This document shows positions 1-8,964 of a stretch of 64,000 nt of DNA, piece after piece. The notes under the pieces were generated by a model, which was given only the letters and a program-made list of their open reading frames with translations, had not been told where the DNA came from and did not search any database. How positions within the stretch are numbered: the stretch's first letter is position 1; every line of letters begins with the position of its first letter. A program made the position numbers and the translations under genes. Source of the DNA: Actinernus sp. WN-2022 (lineage: Eukaryota > Cnidaria > Anthozoa > Actiniaria > Actinernidae); contig JAOWCC010000936.1 in NCBI GenBank assembly GCA_030867875.1, positions 16,066,095 through 16,130,094 of the forward strand, given 5' to 3'.

Positions 1-422
1 CTATTTGGATGGAAACGAAGTACTTGCGGATGAAACTATTAAAACTTCTATATTGGATTCATCTATTCCTGGTGTAAAATGATGTCATATACGTCACATC
101 ATAAAATGGTGATAACCGAATCTTATCCTGCTGAATGGTAATCCGGGCGAGAAGAGAATGAATGGACCGGTCCTTCGCACGGCTGCTAAGCCGGCAAACG
201 TGTGGCTTGACTAATAAAAGTAATACTAAATAAATACGAGGGTTTAACACAAATATTTCGGCATTCAACTCGATCTAACAACAATGGTTGGGAAGTGTCC
301 GTGCAGTTATAATAAAATAATAACCTGGAGAGAGTGCCGGCCATTGAAAAACTGTATGCCATCTGATTGATCAGGAACAAATTCTCCGTTCAGGTGGATG
401 AGAACAACGATTGCACACTTAC
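1..422. other. Non-coding stretch, no gene recognised
   Basis: No open frame here has a recognisable domain, and no repeat stands out. It lies downstream (on the minus strand) of the donor site of the Ig exon at 423-687, so it is probably intron sequence of the same gene. The minus-strand frame running past the exon end is read-through of the GTAAGT donor rather than coding sequence. Confidence 0.5.
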
Positions 423-687
423 CCACAATCTTTAGTTGTACTGTCTTCATGGCATATCCAGCTCGGCTTTTAGCGATGCATGTGTATTCTCCTTTGTAGT
501 TGCTGTTATTCTTGACATCAGTTATCGTCAAATTACGATTGTTGACAACATGAGGGACAATAAGGTCTCCCATTGAATAACCAACTCATTAACGGCATCG
601 GTGAACCGGAAGCGCTGCAATGAAATGTTACGTCACTTCCTTCCTTGACAACTTGACCCTTTCGATGTATGTATAACTGTGGCTTAA
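423..687 (-). CDS. Ig-domain exon with one-base frameshift (fifth of five)
   Basis: The exon encodes one I-set/C2-like immunoglobulin domain of an extracellular or adhesion-type protein. On the minus strand a pyrimidine-rich acceptor ending CTCCTAG precedes 687 and a GTAAGT donor follows 423. The first half reads KPQLYIHRKG, then the first Ig cysteine (FHCSASG) and the core tryptophan (SWLFNG). The second half reads NRNLTITDV and the second cysteine motif GEYTCIAKS, but in another frame. The switch falls just after WLFNG, in a GGGAGACC context near position 573, and the exon is 265 bp where a symmetric phase-1 exon needs 264. It therefore carries one extra base. Without it the domain would be complete (Cys, Trp, Tyr-x-Cys). 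Either the gene is decaying or the base is an assembly error. The full-length protein is not identifiable from these exons. Confidence 0.8.
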
Positions 688-1290
688 CTAGGAGAAAAAA
701 AATGGAAGTGCACAAAACGAAACAAATTAGGGTTCATTACACAGAAAGTTCACTGTGTAGTTTTAGTTTTTCCCCAGCCCTTCACCTCTCAAAACCTTGC
801 ATTTTATTGGACCCCATTTGGACTGCACTGACAAATAATTGCATTGTTTTAGGGTTAGGGTTTGTATTGTTTCAGGGTTAGGCATTGTTTGCATAGCCAG
901 TACTATTCCACGTTCCGAGGAGGTGAAGGCCGCCCCAGTTTTTCTAGCCCAATTCGTTATTCTAATTATTGCTATACGTGGCGACCGTTTTGAATTGAAA
1001 CAATACATTCTGCGTACACAGCCTCGCATTCAATTGTATCAAGACGAGTTTATGTACGCGAGAACAAAGGTTATTATTTTCTTGGGATCAAACATGGTTG
1101 CTGCGTGAATAAGGACGCACTCATAGTGACAGGAATCGCTCAATATACTACAAAAACTATAACACGTACCCTAACTACTTCGAAAACATATTCCCAGATA
1201 AACGACGAGGTTTTAGGGCTAGAGTTCCAGGGTTCACAGATAAACAGAAGTAGAGAGAGGAACAAATGCGAGGGTTTTATTGATTGCGAA
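688..1290. other. Intron-like stretch without a gene
   Basis: This is part of the 2.8-kb gap between the Ig exons at 423-687 and 3521-3817. Around 848-885 there are two adjacent TTAGGG-like units and scattered relatives, too few and too degenerate to call a telomeric tract. The open frames on both strands show no domain. Confidence 0.5.
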
Positions 1291-1482
1291 CCCATAACCT
1301 TCAGTCATTAAAGCCAACGTGATAACCACTATACTAAGTGAACATCCACCCTAACCCATAACCTTCAGTCATTAAAGCCAACGTGATAACCACTATACTA
1401 AGTGAAAATCCACCCTAACCCATAACCTTCTGTTATTAAAGCCAGCGTGATAACGACTATACTAATTTGAACAACCACCCTC
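1291..1482 (-). repeat. Three tandem 64-bp tRNA-like (SINE-head-like) units
   Basis: Three head-to-tail copies start at 1291, 1355 and 1419 with an exact 64-bp period; the third is the most diverged. On the minus strand each unit reads TAGTATAGTGGTTATCACG, which fits the RNA polymerase III A box (TRGYNNARNNG) and closely resembles the D-arm region of eukaryotic tRNA-Val. It is followed by an anticodon-arm-like GGCTTTAATGACTGAAGG. The last unit continues into GGGTTCG, the start of a B box; in the other two it has decayed to GGGTTAGGG. Acceptor-stem pairing is missing, so these are not functional tRNAs. They look like the head of a tRNA-derived SINE, or a tRNA pseudogene, that has expanded in tandem. 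Confidence 0.6.
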
Positions 1483-2411
1483 GAAGTGTGACAAATTCTC
1501 AGCTCAATGCTTTATTTGTGCCCAGTCCTCAGTTTAGCGGCCAAGGGTAGTTTGGGTACCTGTTGGGCGATTTCTGTCCTTAGGAACTCTGTGAATATTT
1601 ATATATAAGGTGTATTCTAGGATGGACAGAGTTAACTTGTCTCTGGGATACGATTTACAATTAATATCAATGTAAGTTGTAAAAATGAAGGATTGCTATT
1701 TTATTTTCCGTAAGTTTAATAAAGACAGAGTACTTTGTTGTGGAATGATTTTGTCCTTTCATTGACAATTAGCTAGATAAATTATAGCAGTTTGGACTTA
1801 ATCTTAAGGTTAATGAAAACAAACATTTCGTTGCTTCGAACATATATAAAGATTACTTATCTCGGAGGAGGCAAAAGGATAAGCTCCTCCACTTTTCACG
1901 ACTTTGGAATTCAAAATGTGGAATTCAAATTGCAGAGCAGCGAAGAAAGCAAATCGATTAAGAATAAAATTAAGTTGATAATTTTAAAAACACCATGCCT
2001 AAACAATAATGTTTTAATCAAATAATAACGATTTATCTTATGCCAAAACAAAGAACGTAATAATTTACCGGCAAATGTGCTATTATCTCGTAATTATATT
2101 TCATAGAAATACTTGATACATTTGTAAATGTAGGTTTGGTGCGAGAGGTCCGCACGGGACAAGCGAATAAAGTAAAACTAAGTCCAACTGAAGTCTCGTC
2201 TACTCTCTCAGATTACGATCCCGGTTCCTGTGAGAGACCGCCAGTCAGAGGAAAACTCTCGCGAAACACTATGACGAGAAATTTCGTTCCCTGAGGCAAT
2301 CCAAACCAAACAGTTTTCCTTGGGAACAAATTCACTGAGAACTTTGGTTCCAGACAATGATGTGCGTGCGTAGTCAGGGCTCTAAGGCTCAGAATTCTAA
2401 CGCAGACCGTT
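1483..2411. other. Intron-like stretch; one dispersed repeat, otherwise nothing recognised
   Basis: The sequence is AT-rich and has no recognisable coding domain. The segment at 1881-1950 recurs in diverged form at 8564-8632. From about 2130 the sequence leads into the DIRS-like remnant and may include its 5' untranslated part, but no terminal repeat could be identified. Confidence 0.45.
1881..1950 (+). repeat. Dispersed repeat, copy 1 of 2
   Basis: About 70 bp beginning AAGCTCCTCCACTTTTCACG and ending in CAGAGCAGCGAAGAAAGC. It matches 8564-8632 with scattered substitutions. No inverted ends or coding potential are visible, so the family is unknown. Confidence 0.5.
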
Positions 2412-3090
2412 CAAAGTCTTCGACTCAGTGATCGTTTTCGTCAGCAATTCCCAAAAGGAACGTGCTGGGCATTTCAGGGAGGAAGAAACTGCAACGGTTG
2501 TCGATTTGGATACATTTGCTACAAGTGTGGATCACGCCATTCGGCCAGCCAGTGCTCGACCTCTAGTCAGGCAAAATCGCAATCCCAGCCCGCAATGGAG
2601 GCAGCCAGCCGTCCCACTGATCCCAAGCCAACAACACCAATATCGGTAAATAGGCTGAAATTTTTTTCTTGCTTGGTACCCAACAAATTTATCGTGGTTT
2701 TTGCTGGACGGTTTCAGAATGGGTTTTACAATCCAATTTTATGGTATGCGAGTGCCTTTTGCTTCACCGAATCTTAAAAGTGCCTTAGAGAGACCGGATG
2801 TAGTCTCTCTTCGGCTTAAGAAAGACCTCGACGCAGGCCGGATTGCGGGACCTTTTACACATCCCCCATTCAAAAATTTCAGATGTTCACCTCTAGGCAT
2901 AGTTCCGAAAAATGTTCCTACTGAATTTCGGCTCATTCATCACTTATCTTATCCGCAGGGCGCTTTGGTAAATGATTTCATACCTTCTGAGTTTTCTTCA
3001 GTGCATTACGCTACTATAGCATGGATGATATCAAGATCATTAAACGCTTTGGTTTGGGTTGTTTCATGGCGAAAACTGATATAAACTCAC
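2412..3090 (+). pseudogene. DIRS-like retrotransposon remnant: Gag zinc-finger end and N-terminal RT
   Basis: Frame 1 from 2412 reads RLSDRFRQQFPKGTCWAFQG, then a cysteine-rich stretch with CYKCGSRHSASQC, a zinc-knuckle-like motif typical of the Gag end of DIRS-type (tyrosine-recombinase) retrotransposons. A second frame carries SPNLKSALERPDVVSLRLKK, AGRIAGPFTHPPFKNFR, SPLGIVPK, FRLIHHLSYPQGALVNDFIP and SSVHYATI, the N-terminal reverse-transcriptase block shared by DIRS1/Ngaro-like elements. The frame breaks at a run of seven T near 2660, and again near 3020, after which a third frame gives IIKRFGLGCFMAKTDI. Homology stops at about 3090, before the catalytic YxDD block, so this is a truncated, dead copy. 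It lies in an intron of the minus-strand Ig gene, in the opposite orientation. Confidence 0.75.
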
Positions 3091-3520
3091 TACTTAGTAA
3101 ACTCACAGGAAATTTATACCCGTTAATTTATTTAACGTTTTAGGCTTTGCTTCAAGGTAGTTTTGTTATTTTTGACGAAACATTTCACAGAATTATAACA
3201 GGCCATTTTCAATCAATTTGAGCGGGAAACTGAACCTCGCTGGAAGCACCAAAAGCGAATGCAATCACGTGTTTGTACTGGACGGCAAAAATATCTGATC
3301 TGCAGTGTTATTAGCAAAATCTGTTTGTAAATGCTAATTTCCAACCCAACCAATTGTTGTTCGTTTTAAAGTTTGTTTGCCATCCAGTAAAGCATTTCCC
3401 ATGGAATCACGAGCGCAATTCCTTGGTTATTGAAGTGATACATCAGCACGTGACCGTTTCCTGTAAAAGGGGTTAAAAATCATAAATACAATTTCTATAG
3501 CAAACTGGTTGAGTACTTAC
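3091..3520. other. Intron-like stretch without a gene
   Basis: It separates the DIRS-like remnant from the Ig exon at 3521-3817. I see no further retroelement domains (no RT palm, RNase H or recombinase), no terminal repeat and no conserved frame. Confidence 0.45.
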
Positions 3521-3817
3521 AATCCACAATAACAACTGCCTTGGTTGACTCCACAACAGGACCAATGCCGTTTGACACCTTGCATGTGTAGTTTCCTTCA
3601 TCAGTTCTGTTCGCATTAGTAATAGTGAGAGTAGATGTTGAGGTGCCATAATATCCCGGATGAGAAATTGGTGTTCTGCTGTCACTGGTAATCTTACTGT
3701 CGCCCTTCCACCACGTGACTAATGGTTTAGGTTTACCTTCCACTACACAAGTCAGGATAACAGTGTTGGTTTCGTTGATAGTTTGGCCTACTCGGTTTGT
3801 AAATATCTTTGATGGAT
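3521..3817 (-). CDS. Ig-domain exon, intact (fourth of five)
   Basis: A single-exon Ig domain and the only one of the five with an undisturbed frame. On the minus strand the acceptor TTTCTTTAAAG precedes 3817 and the donor GTAAGT follows 3521. The length of 297 bp is a multiple of three and both splice phases are 1, the usual arrangement for exon-shuffled Ig domains. The protein starts DPSKIFTNRVGQTINETNTV. The first cysteine is in ILTCVVEGKPKP, the core tryptophan in VTWWKGD, and the second cysteine in DEGNYTCKVSNG. Sequons such as NRT and NYT could be N-glycosylated. It is clearly similar to the exon at 5399-5694 (TITNANRTDEGNYTCK is identical), so the two arose by tandem exon duplication. 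Role beyond an extracellular Ig module: unknown. Confidence 0.9.
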
Positions 3818-4181
3818 CTTTAAAGAAAAAGTAACAACAGATAAAAATAGGTATCCATTGGGTACATGAGTCTACTGTAAATGTAAAGGTTAGCATAGGA
3901 TTGTAGATGTGTCATTAATAGAATTGCAATGGATAAATTACTAGTTCCTAAAAAAACTAGTATAGATGTGCGTCGGTGGGGAAGATGAACGCTAGTATAA
4001 TCAATTATCAAACTCATTAATAATTCATGAGGCAAAAACAAAGGAAATCACTGAGCGATAAGTGATCTGTAAATCTGATACAGATTTCGTCCTGATTTAC
4101 ATAAACATTTGCTTCGATTACGTCGGGTCGCCAAAATAACTGAAAACATGACTCTATACATCTAGACGTTTGATAAGTCAG
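3818..4181. other. Intron-like stretch without a gene
   Basis: It lies directly upstream (minus strand) of the acceptor of the 3521-3817 exon. The frame that extends the exon to 3896 crosses the pyrimidine tract and acceptor, so the extra residues are intronic. Confidence 0.5.
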
Positions 4182-4420
4182 ATAGAGAATTCGTGTCCGT
4201 GCTTTATGGGATTTACAAACTCTCGCTGAAGAAGGGGTCTGTTAATCAGAAATACACGTTTGGCAATTCGATTCTAATGCAGCCTTAATGTAAAAGTATT
4301 TTTCACATATTTTTACTCTAAATATTTTAGATAAATAAATTAAATAGAGAATTCGTGTCCGTGCTTTATGGGATTTCCAAACTCTCGCTTTCAATTTGTA
4401 ACTGATCCCACAAAGCACGG
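4182..4420. repeat. 46-bp direct repeat pair plus inverted partial copy
   Basis: ATAGAGAATTCGTGTCCGTG and what follows it, 46 bp in all, occurs at 4182-4227 and 4344-4389 with one substitution, 162 bp apart. The core CCGTGCTTTATGGGAT recurs in inverted form, with one mismatch, at about 4405-4420. The arrangement suggests ends or internal repeats of a small mobile element, but no target-site duplication could be defined. Confidence 0.55.
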
Positions 4421-5398
4421 CCACTCATTCTGTATCTATTACATAAACGTCGCTTAAAGTATCCTAACCGCCGTCAAAAGAGAGCAGCAGCTGACGATGC
4501 GTGCGTTAACATATCCTTTATGGAGGACGAGAAAGTTTGTCTGGGGATTAGTTGAGCTCCTTGTAGACATGGTTGTTATATATGCAGTCCCTAATCGAAT
4601 ATGGGATATGTTTCATTGACCCAATGCTTACGAAGGCTGTGCCAGGTCATTTTATAAACATAAATTCGCAATTCTTCAACATTCTAATGTAGTGAAGTCC
4701 ATAAATAGATGTGATATATATCAACATCATGCTTTAATTTAAAGTATTACAGAGGTGCACTGGGTTCTTCAGAATGTTGTTAGTTTCAATTTTAGAATAT
4801 TAAACCATGCATCCTGGTTTTTGCTAAACAGCTGGCAATAAAATTACCATATTGTAAGCATCCTAGATCCTATCAACGATTCAGTCTCGTCTTAGATTGC
4901 CGATATATTCCTTGGTAAAGCTGCGATCAAATTGCAAGGAAACGTTGCAGTAACGAACGAGTGCCGAAAGAATCCGACACCTCGGTTTTTTTCGAGGAGA
5001 TTCGGAGAACGAAATCATTGTACTCAATCGACCAATCGCTGAACGGTAGAAGCAATCTGCTCGAAAAAAACTCGGTCTCGTTACTGCTCCCGAAGAAAAG
5101 CCGTTCAATGAAGCAAAGGCAGCCCATAAACTAATGCTAAGCTGATCGGTACGACGGATCGTTACATGCTAGGTTAGCTGCAGAAACCTTCGAATTTGAC
5201 TACTCACAAAGCAAGAAAATAAGCTAATTATTAATTATTAGTTAATTATTCTAGTAAACAAAAATACACCATCGCTAAACGCTATTTAACATTACTAAAG
5301 ATGGCCCGTTTTAGCTTCCATCGAGGGCTCGTTCCAGCTCGGCCGTAAGAATACGAAACTTGTCCGTTCCAGATTGGGTTAAAGAGTTAAATACTTAC
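4421..5398. other. Intron-like stretch without a gene
   Basis: No domain, splice-flanked exon or strong repeat is visible. Two overlapping short minus-strand frames at 4881-5127 use different frames over the same bases and show no family motif. An AT-rich tract of TTAATTATT-type repeats lies at about 5224-5252. Confidence 0.45.
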
Positions 5399-5694
5399 AG
5401 TTAGCTATGAGAACTGCTCTTCTCAATGGAATCGCAGACCCAATACTGTTGTTCGCCTTGCACGTGTAGTTTCCTTCATCAGTTCTGTTCGCATTAGTAA
5501 TAGTGAGACTAGATGTTGATGTGCTATGAGTTCCCGGATGAGAAATGTGTATTCTTCTTCCGTTGACAATAACATTCCCATCCTTCCACCACGTGACGTA
5601 CGGTTTAGGTTTACCTTCCAGTAGACAAGATAAGATGACGGTGTTCGTTTCGTTGACAGTTTTTCCCTTGGGGTCTGTAAAATCTTGGGTGGAT
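5399..5694 (-). CDS. Ig-domain exon with one-base deletion (third of five)
   Basis: An Ig domain paralogous to the exon at 3521-3817. The acceptor AAG precedes 5694 and a GTAAGT donor follows 5399. The exon is 296 bp, one short of the 297 bp of its intact paralogue. The deletion is visible in a T run near 5680 (minus strand): this exon has four Ts, while a duplicated fragment of the same exon start at 5928-5970 keeps five. Downstream of the break the frame reads NETNTVILSCLLEGKPKPYV, WWKDGN and ANRTDEGNYTCKANNSIG, so both cysteines and the tryptophan are present. There is no stop codon inside the downstream frame, so this single base is the only lesion. It has no ATG-initiated frame, as expected of an internal exon. 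Confidence 0.8.
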
Positions 5695-5705
5695 CTTTAA
5701 GTACT

Positions 5706-5807
5706 GTTTAAAACACGAACAGCAGTGTTTTATCAAGTTTAAAAATTCGAGGGCAAAGCCCGAGAATTTTTAGACTTGATAAAACACGTGCTGTGAGTCT
5801 TTTAAAC
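5706..5807. repeat. Palindromic foldback element
   Basis: Two arms of about 45 bp are near-perfect inverted copies: GTTTAAAACACGAACAGCAG on the left and the complement of GTGCTGTGAGTCTTTTAAAC on the right. Both contain GTGTTTTATCAAGT and AAAAATTC, around a short centre GGGCAAAGCCC. It could form a long hairpin. It begins 11 bp upstream (minus strand) of the acceptor of the Ig exon at 5399-5694, and resembles a foldback or MITE-type insertion. Confidence 0.75.
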
Positions 5808-5927
5808 GACTTCAAAAACGCTTTAAGAATGCAATGAAAGAAAGACGCACATCTCAAGGGAATGGGTTACTTAATGAACCATTGAACCTTTGTATTCACA
5901 ACGCCATGCAAAATATTCAAGTAATAG

Positions 5928-5970
5928 AGTTTTTCCCTTGGGGTCTGTAAAAATCTTGTGTGGATCTTTA
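5928..5970 (-). pseudogene. Duplicated fragment of the Ig exon 5' end
   Basis: About 43 bp matching 5659-5700: the acceptor AAAG, the DP-x-KIF start and the first part of the domain. It has two base differences and keeps the five-T run that has become four in the exon proper. The two copies flank about 227 bp that include the palindromic element. It cannot act as an exon start because the rest of the domain is missing. Confidence 0.7.
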
Positions 5971-6494
5971 AATATATGTAATAGTAAGATATCAATTTTT
6001 GTCATTGTTTACATAACTTGGTGATATTATTTGATAATTTGAGTTTTGTGAATTACTTTCAGTAGTAAGAGTAGGAGCAGGAGCAAGCTGGAGTAAGAGT
6101 AGGCGTAGGAGTAGGGGTAAGGGTAAAGTAAAGCAAATTTATTTAATGTCGGTAACTCGTGACAGTCTGGTGAGACTGATAAACTTGAGGCCGACGTGGG
6201 ACCTACGATTTTATGTCCTTCACGGAGAAGACGTGAATATCTAACCATTTGCAGTTCGAAAACGAGATTGTTTCACAAAGGCAGCACCTTCTACTCAGGA
6301 AGGCTCATCAAAAGCGCATGCGCGTGACGTGTTATCGCTGTGTGGACACTAAACTCTCTTATTTTTGTAAATTTTAAAAGCTCACCACCTGGTTAATATT
6401 GATCCAAACGTCCGGAAACAATACACTAATTTCCTTTTTTTTTATTCGATTAAATTTACGTATTCGGTCCCAGTCCTTTTTTCGTGTACGACAT
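5971..6494. other. Intron-like stretch with one microsatellite
   Basis: Apart from the GAGTAG-type microsatellite at 6058-6133, no gene, splice-flanked exon or mobile-element end is visible. Confidence 0.45.
6058..6133 (+). repeat. Degenerate (GAGTAG/GAGTAA)n microsatellite
   Basis: About twelve imperfect hexamer units (AGTAAG, AGTAGG, AGCAGG, GGTAAG) run without a break. The serine/tyrosine/leucine-rich open frame opposite it is a by-product of the repeat. Confidence 0.8.
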
Positions 6495-6710
6495 TTGAAT
6501 AACCATTGTTTAGGAATATTTAGTTTTACATTCATGTGGAAACGCTTTTGTGTGGCAACGTAGCCTGTTCACAGGCTCTAGATACTGGGAGAAATGACGA
6601 AAATAAAACGCGGCGAAAACAAAATGGCGGACGGAAAGAAGAGGGGGACTGGGGGAAAGGGGAGGGAAAGAGAGCCTGTGGACATCCTATTCCGATTACC
6701 CTTCCGCCCA
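6495..6710 (+). repeat. Dispersed repeat family, copy 1 (uninterrupted)
   Basis: About 215 bp from TTGAATAACC to CCCTTCCGCC. It matches 9917-10121 plus 10654-10665, where the second copy is split by a retroelement insertion. Inside is the perfect inverted repeat AGCCTGT-TC-ACAGGCT. The sequence is purine-rich at its right end (GAAGAGGGGGACTGGGGG). Open frames across it are short, differ between the copies and show no domain, so it is treated as a non-coding repeat, possibly an LTR or MITE fragment. Confidence 0.7.
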
Positions 6711-7011
6711 CTTGTCAAGCTGTCACTGAATTGCGGTTTCAAGCTGTCTATAAAATTCCAATTTACAGCTCGGGGTCATGTTAACAAACCACGGCTTGTC
6801 GATTCGTACTCCCACAAATAATTTGCAAATTCACCCACAGGCTCTCCAAACCTAGAGTTATAAACGTTAATTTTCAAAAGAAATAAAATCGAGCTATAAC
6901 TAAGGTTACTTTTGCTGTTCTCTCTAGAAGACCTCTGGAACCAGGGTAGCCTAGCTTCCCCTCTTTCAGCTCTGTTATCCATCTTTTTGAGAGCTAGGAC
7001 TCCGGACTTCC
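6711..7011. other. Intron-like stretch, flank of the helicase fragment
   Basis: A minus-strand open frame (SGVLALKKMDNRAERGEARL) continues from the RecQ-like fragment and may be its adjacent non-coding or spliced-out part. I see no helicase motif in it. Confidence 0.4.
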
Positions 7012-7209
7012 TTACACAATCTCGCACTCTCCGTTCCTCGCGCAGAGATCTCGTCCATAGTAAGCTCTTCCCGAAACCAGTATAGGTAACTCTTTGCTAC
7101 TCGCCAGGTTTTCAAGACACTCTTCCTGCTCCCGTCGAAATGATTTCATGTGTGGGAAACCCCTCGACAAATTGTGAAGTATACTACAAATATCGCTTCG
7201 AGAAGCCAT
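7012..7209 (-). pseudogene. RecQ-like DNA helicase N-terminal fragment, broken at Walker A
   Basis: The minus strand reads MASRSDICSILHNLSRGFPH, MKSFRREQEECLENLASSK, the start and Q-motif-like segment of RecQ-like ATP-dependent helicases that occur in many copies in some cnidarian genomes. The Walker A loop should follow directly. It is only found in a shifted frame: ACTGGTTTCGGGAAGAGC encodes TGFGKS, and several residues before it are lost. The helicase core is therefore interrupted at motif I and no later motif (DEAH and onward) is present. It lies in an intron of the Ig gene on the same strand. It is most likely a mobile or retro-copied fragment rather than an exon. The family call rests on residue patterns I recognise, not on a search. 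Confidence 0.5.
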
Positions 7210-7411
7210 GACTTTTAAGAAGGCTGAGCTCGGATACTTAAGTTTAGACATGACAGATCGGTGTTGACGCGAACTGTCAAAATTGACCAATCAGAGTGTA
7301 TACCTGTGAATAGGCTAGTGGCAACGTGAACAAGAGGCTTAAGTCGGCAGGACAATACCTATTGACATTGGACGCCAGTTATGTAATGGGTCTATAGGTT
7401 CATCTACTCAC

Positions 7412-7712
7412 AGGTAACTGTTAGATATCCTGCTGTTGACACTGTAGTAGTGACGATGTTGCTTGCTAGGCAGGAATAGGAACCCTCGTCTGTTCTGCCG
7501 GTTCACGTTATTGACTAGCAGGGTTGAGGTAACCTTACTGACGTTCCCAGTCGTTGTAGTATTTATTCTGTTACTTGACGTCACGATATAAGTGTTGTCT
7601 TTCGACCACGTAACATCACACAATGGTTTACATTGCAATTCGCATGTAAGGGAGACCTTGGTACCCTCTGTTTTTGTGAGGTTTGCTGGAGAACTGGAGA
7701 ACTTTGGTGGAT
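7412..7712 (-). CDS. Ig-domain exon with one-base insertion (second of five)
   Basis: The exon starts after acceptor TTGTTCAG with DPPKFSSSPANLTKTEGTKV. It has the first cysteine in SLTCELQCKP, the tryptophan in VTWSKDN and several Asn-x-Thr/Ser sequons. The frame then shifts in AACCGGCAGAAC near 7500. The other frame supplies RTDEGSYSCLASN, with the second cysteine, up to a GTGAGT donor. The length is 301 bp, one more than a multiple of three, consistent with one extra C. Two additional cysteines (LQCKPLC) are unusual for an I-set strand and could form an extra disulfide. An in-frame reading would give a complete domain, so a technical indel is as likely as true decay. Confidence 0.8.
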
Positions 7713-8212
7713 CTGAACAACAACAATAACGTCAGTTAAAGGGGCTATGCCACGGTGGTACGCATATGTGGAGACTAGTGGCATTAGCCAGGTTTGTAAA
7801 ATTTGTAGGCCCAGCCAACCGTTCTGTAATGCTCGCTTCTTGAGGGGTTCGAAGGCATGCTCGCCCGGAAAATGTTTAGGTTCAGACTTTCGCAAATGCC
7901 TTCTGCTGCGATTCTCCGCTGATAAAGCTAGTTTGTGTGGCGGCACAGACTTGAAGCAAACAATCTATACCCTATCCCAGATCCCGAACAGTTTTAAATT
8001 AAAATTACACTACGAATGACGTTGTTTTGTTTTAATATGGTATTTTAAGCTGTAGCGTGGACGATAGAGCGCTAATCCAACGACTAGTATATCAAATTCC
8101 ATTCCCTTTCCAGATCAAAATCGTGAAAAGGATACCCTATCCCAGACCTCGGCAGCTCAAAAACCATACTCTATCCCGCGGCACATACCCGTATGGGCCA
8201 AATAAGGGAGTA

Positions 8213-8238
8213 CCCCCCCCCCCCCCCTCCCCCCCCCC
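8213..8238 (+). repeat. Poly-C tract
   Basis: Twenty-five Cs are broken by a single T at 8228. The length is likely unstable, and it is a poor substrate for accurate sequencing. Confidence 0.95.
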
Positions 8239-8563
8239 GGTATTATTCCGGAACGAATTCATCCCGATTCCTACTTGTAGCTCTGTATTATTACGATATT
8301 GTTTACATGATACCGGTAGGAAATGTCATAGAACGAGTCGTCATGCCAGAATGACTTCACCCCGGTTCTTGTAACAGATTGCAAATTCCGTTCCGGGTTG
8401 AAAGTCAATCCAGTACAATGCAAATACTCCGTTACAAGCCAATGACAGAAACTCCCCATCATAATACATGTACCTCGTTCCTGTGCTTTCGCATATGAAC
8501 GAGTTAAAAATGAAGATTTGAGGCCAATGAACAGCCCCAAACGATTGTTAAACTTTGTAAGGT

Positions 8564-8632
8564 AAGCCCCTCCTCTTTTCACGCATGGTGAACTCGAAAT
8601 TTGAAATTCAAATTACAGAGCAGCGAAAAACG
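8564..8632 (+). repeat. Dispersed repeat, copy 2 of 2
   Basis: A diverged copy of 1881-1950, sharing CTCCTCxxCTTTTCACG, GAAATTCAAATTxCAGAGCA and GCGAA. The flanks are unrelated. Confidence 0.5.
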
Positions 8633-8964
8633 TAAGCGAGTGAATCAGCCTCTTCTGTTAAAATGCAAAATTTTGAAGCTTAAAATGAAACAAACCATCA
8701 AAAAGTGAACAAAGGGAAGATAGTTGTTTATCAAAGACATTTTATGACTGTTTACGGACTCTGTAGTCCTTACTCTAAAGTTTAATATTTATGTCTTTGA
8801 TCTGAATTTCGCGCAATAAGCAATCAGTAGGGAGCACTCAAGCGGAGCATTACAGAGATGTTCACTCCACAAAGGCCGAGTGACAACTGAAGATATCAGT
8901 GGCCTGGCCATGGCTCTTTTATACCGGAAGTTCCTGTTTAAGATGCATCACAAATTTGACTTAC

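Larger units (their letters stand above)
7713..8964. other. Intron-like stretch between Ig exons
   Basis: It contains scattered relatives of TACCCTATCCCAG (about 7968, 8131 and 8164), a poly-C tract and the second copy of a short dispersed repeat. The 90-residue plus-strand frame at 7747-8019 and the 105-residue frame at 8057-8374 show no domain and cross these repeats. Confidence 0.45.

Noticed and set aside
848..885. Interstitial telomere repeat (TTAGGG)
   Set aside because: Only two adjacent perfect units and a few degenerate ones; chance or decay is adequate.
4881..5127. Two overlapping minus-strand frames
   Set aside because: Same bases in two frames, no recognisable family, no acceptor/donor pair framing an exon.
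6536..6821. Two overlapping plus-strand frames in the dispersed repeat
   Set aside because: They use different frames over the same bases, and the second copy at 9957-10181 does not preserve them, so this is repeat sequence rather than a gene.
7747..8374. Plus-strand frames of 90 and 105 codons in an Ig-gene intron
   Set aside because: No domain, they cross repeated TACCCTATCCC units and the poly-C tract, and they lack splice or start context.
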